Assembly (NCBI GenBank): GCA_964595035.1
Contig: CAZQNW010000046.1
Coordinates: forward strand, 1-6,999
DNA length: 6,999 nt
Direction of reading: 5' to 3'
Source: JAKASV01 sp964595035
GTDB taxonomy: Bacteria > Babelota > Babeliae > Babelales > Vermiphilaceae
Of the stretch, positions 6,141 to 6,999 are shown piece after piece (positions within the stretch are counted from its first letter, which is position 1; each line of letters opens with the position of its first letter). The notes beneath the pieces were generated by a model. That model worked only from the letters and a program-made list of their open reading frames with translations. It did no database searches and was not told the origin of the DNA. The translations under genes were made by a program, and so were the position numbers.

Positions 6141-6905
6141 TCATACACATAAAGATATCATATTCTTGAACTTTTGAAAATCTAAACTTGAATGCCCTAT
6201 CAAAAAACCATCAACCTGGGGTATATGCGTTATAGACGCAACATTATTCTCATTAAGGCTACCTCCATACAAATAACGCACAGCAATCTCTTGTGGCATA
6301 TGCCGTGTAACAAGGTTGCTTAAAAGAGCGTAAACTTGTTCCAAGTAGGACAGTTCAGGCAAACGCCCTGTACCAATGGCCCATACAGGTTCATACGCAA
6401 TCCACAAGGTATTTACCTTTCTTGTCTGGCCATCTAAACAATCCCGCAAACTTATCAACTGTTTTTCGAACGCTTGCGCAACCGCTTGGATATCTTCCTT
6501 ATGAGAAAGTTCCCCTACACACAAAATAGGTGATATACCGGCGATCATGCACATCTTAACTTTACTTGCTATATCCTGATCTGTTTCATGGCAATATATA
6601 CGCCGCTCACTATGCCCGACAATACAATAGCGGCATCCCACTTCTTCAAGGGAATTTGCTGAAACATCACCCGTATAGGCTCCTGAAGCAAATGAACTAC
6701 AGGTTTGCGCTCCCAAAACAACCCGCGTACCCTTAGTTGTATTATATACGGCATTCAACATCGGAAACGATGGACACAATACAATCGTATGTCCTGTAGC
6801 TTCCGATATATCATCAATCTCAGGAATATGCGCCCTACAGTAGTAAATGGTCTGCTCAACAGTCAAAACCATCTTCCAATTCGCAACAAAAAGAAATGAT
6901 TTCAT
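6141..6905 (-). CDS. tpiA: Triosephosphate isomerase
   Basis: TpiA interconverts dihydroxyacetone phosphate and glyceraldehyde 3-phosphate in glycolysis and gluconeogenesis, in the cytoplasm. The 254-residue protein has the normal length and catalytic set: N9 and K11 in ANWKM, H98 in VGHSERR (96-102), and E172 in AYEPVWAIGTG (170-180). YGGS (213-216) supplies phosphate-binding glycines. Deviations: the hinge after GTG in flexible loop 6 reads RLPEL rather than a KTA-type sequence, and the last phosphate-binding stretch reads VDGFLIGHSSL, with His238 where Gly or another small or basic residue is usual. Both changes fit an active but divergent enzyme. The ATG at 6905 has GAGG four bases upstream and gives the standard N-terminus. 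In-frame starts further out (ATG 6923, and a longer frame to 6947) lack ribosome sites and overlap the likely promoter. It is the first gene of the tpiA-secG-mlaE-mlaF run. Confidence 0.96.
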   Translation of the reverse strand: MKSFLFVANWKMVLTVEQTIYYCRAHIPEIDDISEATGHTIVLCPSFPMLNAVYNTTKGTRVVLGAQTCSSFASGAYTGDVSANSLEEVGCRYCIVGHSERRIYCHETDQDIASKVKMCMIAGISPILCVGELSHKEDIQAVAQAFEKQLISLRDCLDGQTRKVNTLWIAYEPVWAIGTGRLPELSYLEQVYALLSNLVTRHMPQEIAVRYLYGGSLNENNVASITHIPQVDGFLIGHSSLDFQKFKNMISLCV

Positions 6906-6937
6906 ATATCCTCTTCTTCTCATAAACTTTTTAAATT

Positions 6938-6946
6938 GATATACCA
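6938..6946 (-). promoter_or_regulatory. Possible extended -10 promoter of the tpiA operon
   Basis: On the minus strand TGGTATATC resembles an extended -10 element (TGn followed by a four-of-six match to TATAAT). It would start transcription near 6931, about 26 bases before the tpiA ATG. No clear -35 is present. The core hexamer is weak, so this is tentative. Confidence 0.3.
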
Positions 6947-6964
6947 TGAAAAACTATAACCTAC

Positions 6965-6992
6965 CACCATTTTTTGTTAGAAAAAAATGGTG
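6965..6992. repeat. Perfect 11-base inverted repeat upstream of tpiA
   Basis: CACCATTTTTT (6965-6975) and AAAAAATGGTG (6982-6992) are exact complements around a 6-base loop. The hairpin lies 60-87 bases upstream of the tpiA start and just upstream of its possible promoter. No T run follows it on either strand, so it is not a classical terminator; the Ts are inside the stem. It could be a protein-binding site, part of an upstream gene's transcript end, or a leader structure if transcription starts further upstream. Confidence 0.5.
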
Positions 6993-6999
6993 TATACTA

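Overview
This is a compact, AT-rich bacterial window with long protein-coding genes and short spacers. It holds eight well-supported genes. I see no tRNA, rRNA, CRISPR array, transposase or phage gene.

Organism (inference): SecG, a diderm-type MlaE/MlaF lipid transporter pair and MraY point to a bacterium with two membranes and peptidoglycan. The low GC content, a nutrient-type amino-acid permease and two orphan short secreted proteins fit a host-associated, reduced-genome lineage. Candidatus Dependentiae (TM6) is my first guess, with other intracellular Gram-negatives as alternatives. This is a guess from style, not a marker-gene assignment.

Layout: Positions 1-184 hold a possible tail of an upstream gene and a strong bidirectional hairpin terminator. 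Next is a minus-strand gene for an unknown, exported, mostly helical protein (185-886). A 321-base intergenic region (887-1207) with divergent promoters leads into mraY on the plus strand (1208-2272). mraY overlaps by 4 bases, tail to tail, a small minus-strand gene for an unknown exported or membrane-anchored protein (2269-2688). Upstream of that is a minus-strand APC-family amino-acid permease (2780-4096) with its own promoter. The rest of the window is one minus-strand operon in the order tpiA, secG, mlaE, mlaF (6905 down to 4208), with gaps of 30, 15 and 7 bases.

How the genes work together: The operon mixes glycolysis (TpiA), protein export (SecG) and lipid transport between membranes (MlaE/MlaF). 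MraY makes lipid I for the cell wall, and the permease imports or exchanges amino acids. Most start codons were moved inward from the longest open frame because Shine-Dalgarno sequences, promoter position or family alignment favour the inner codon.

I did not find a clearly new multi-gene system. The best leads are the two orphan exported proteins, the MlaEF pair without an adjacent MCE-domain gene, and mraY outside a cell-wall gene cluster.
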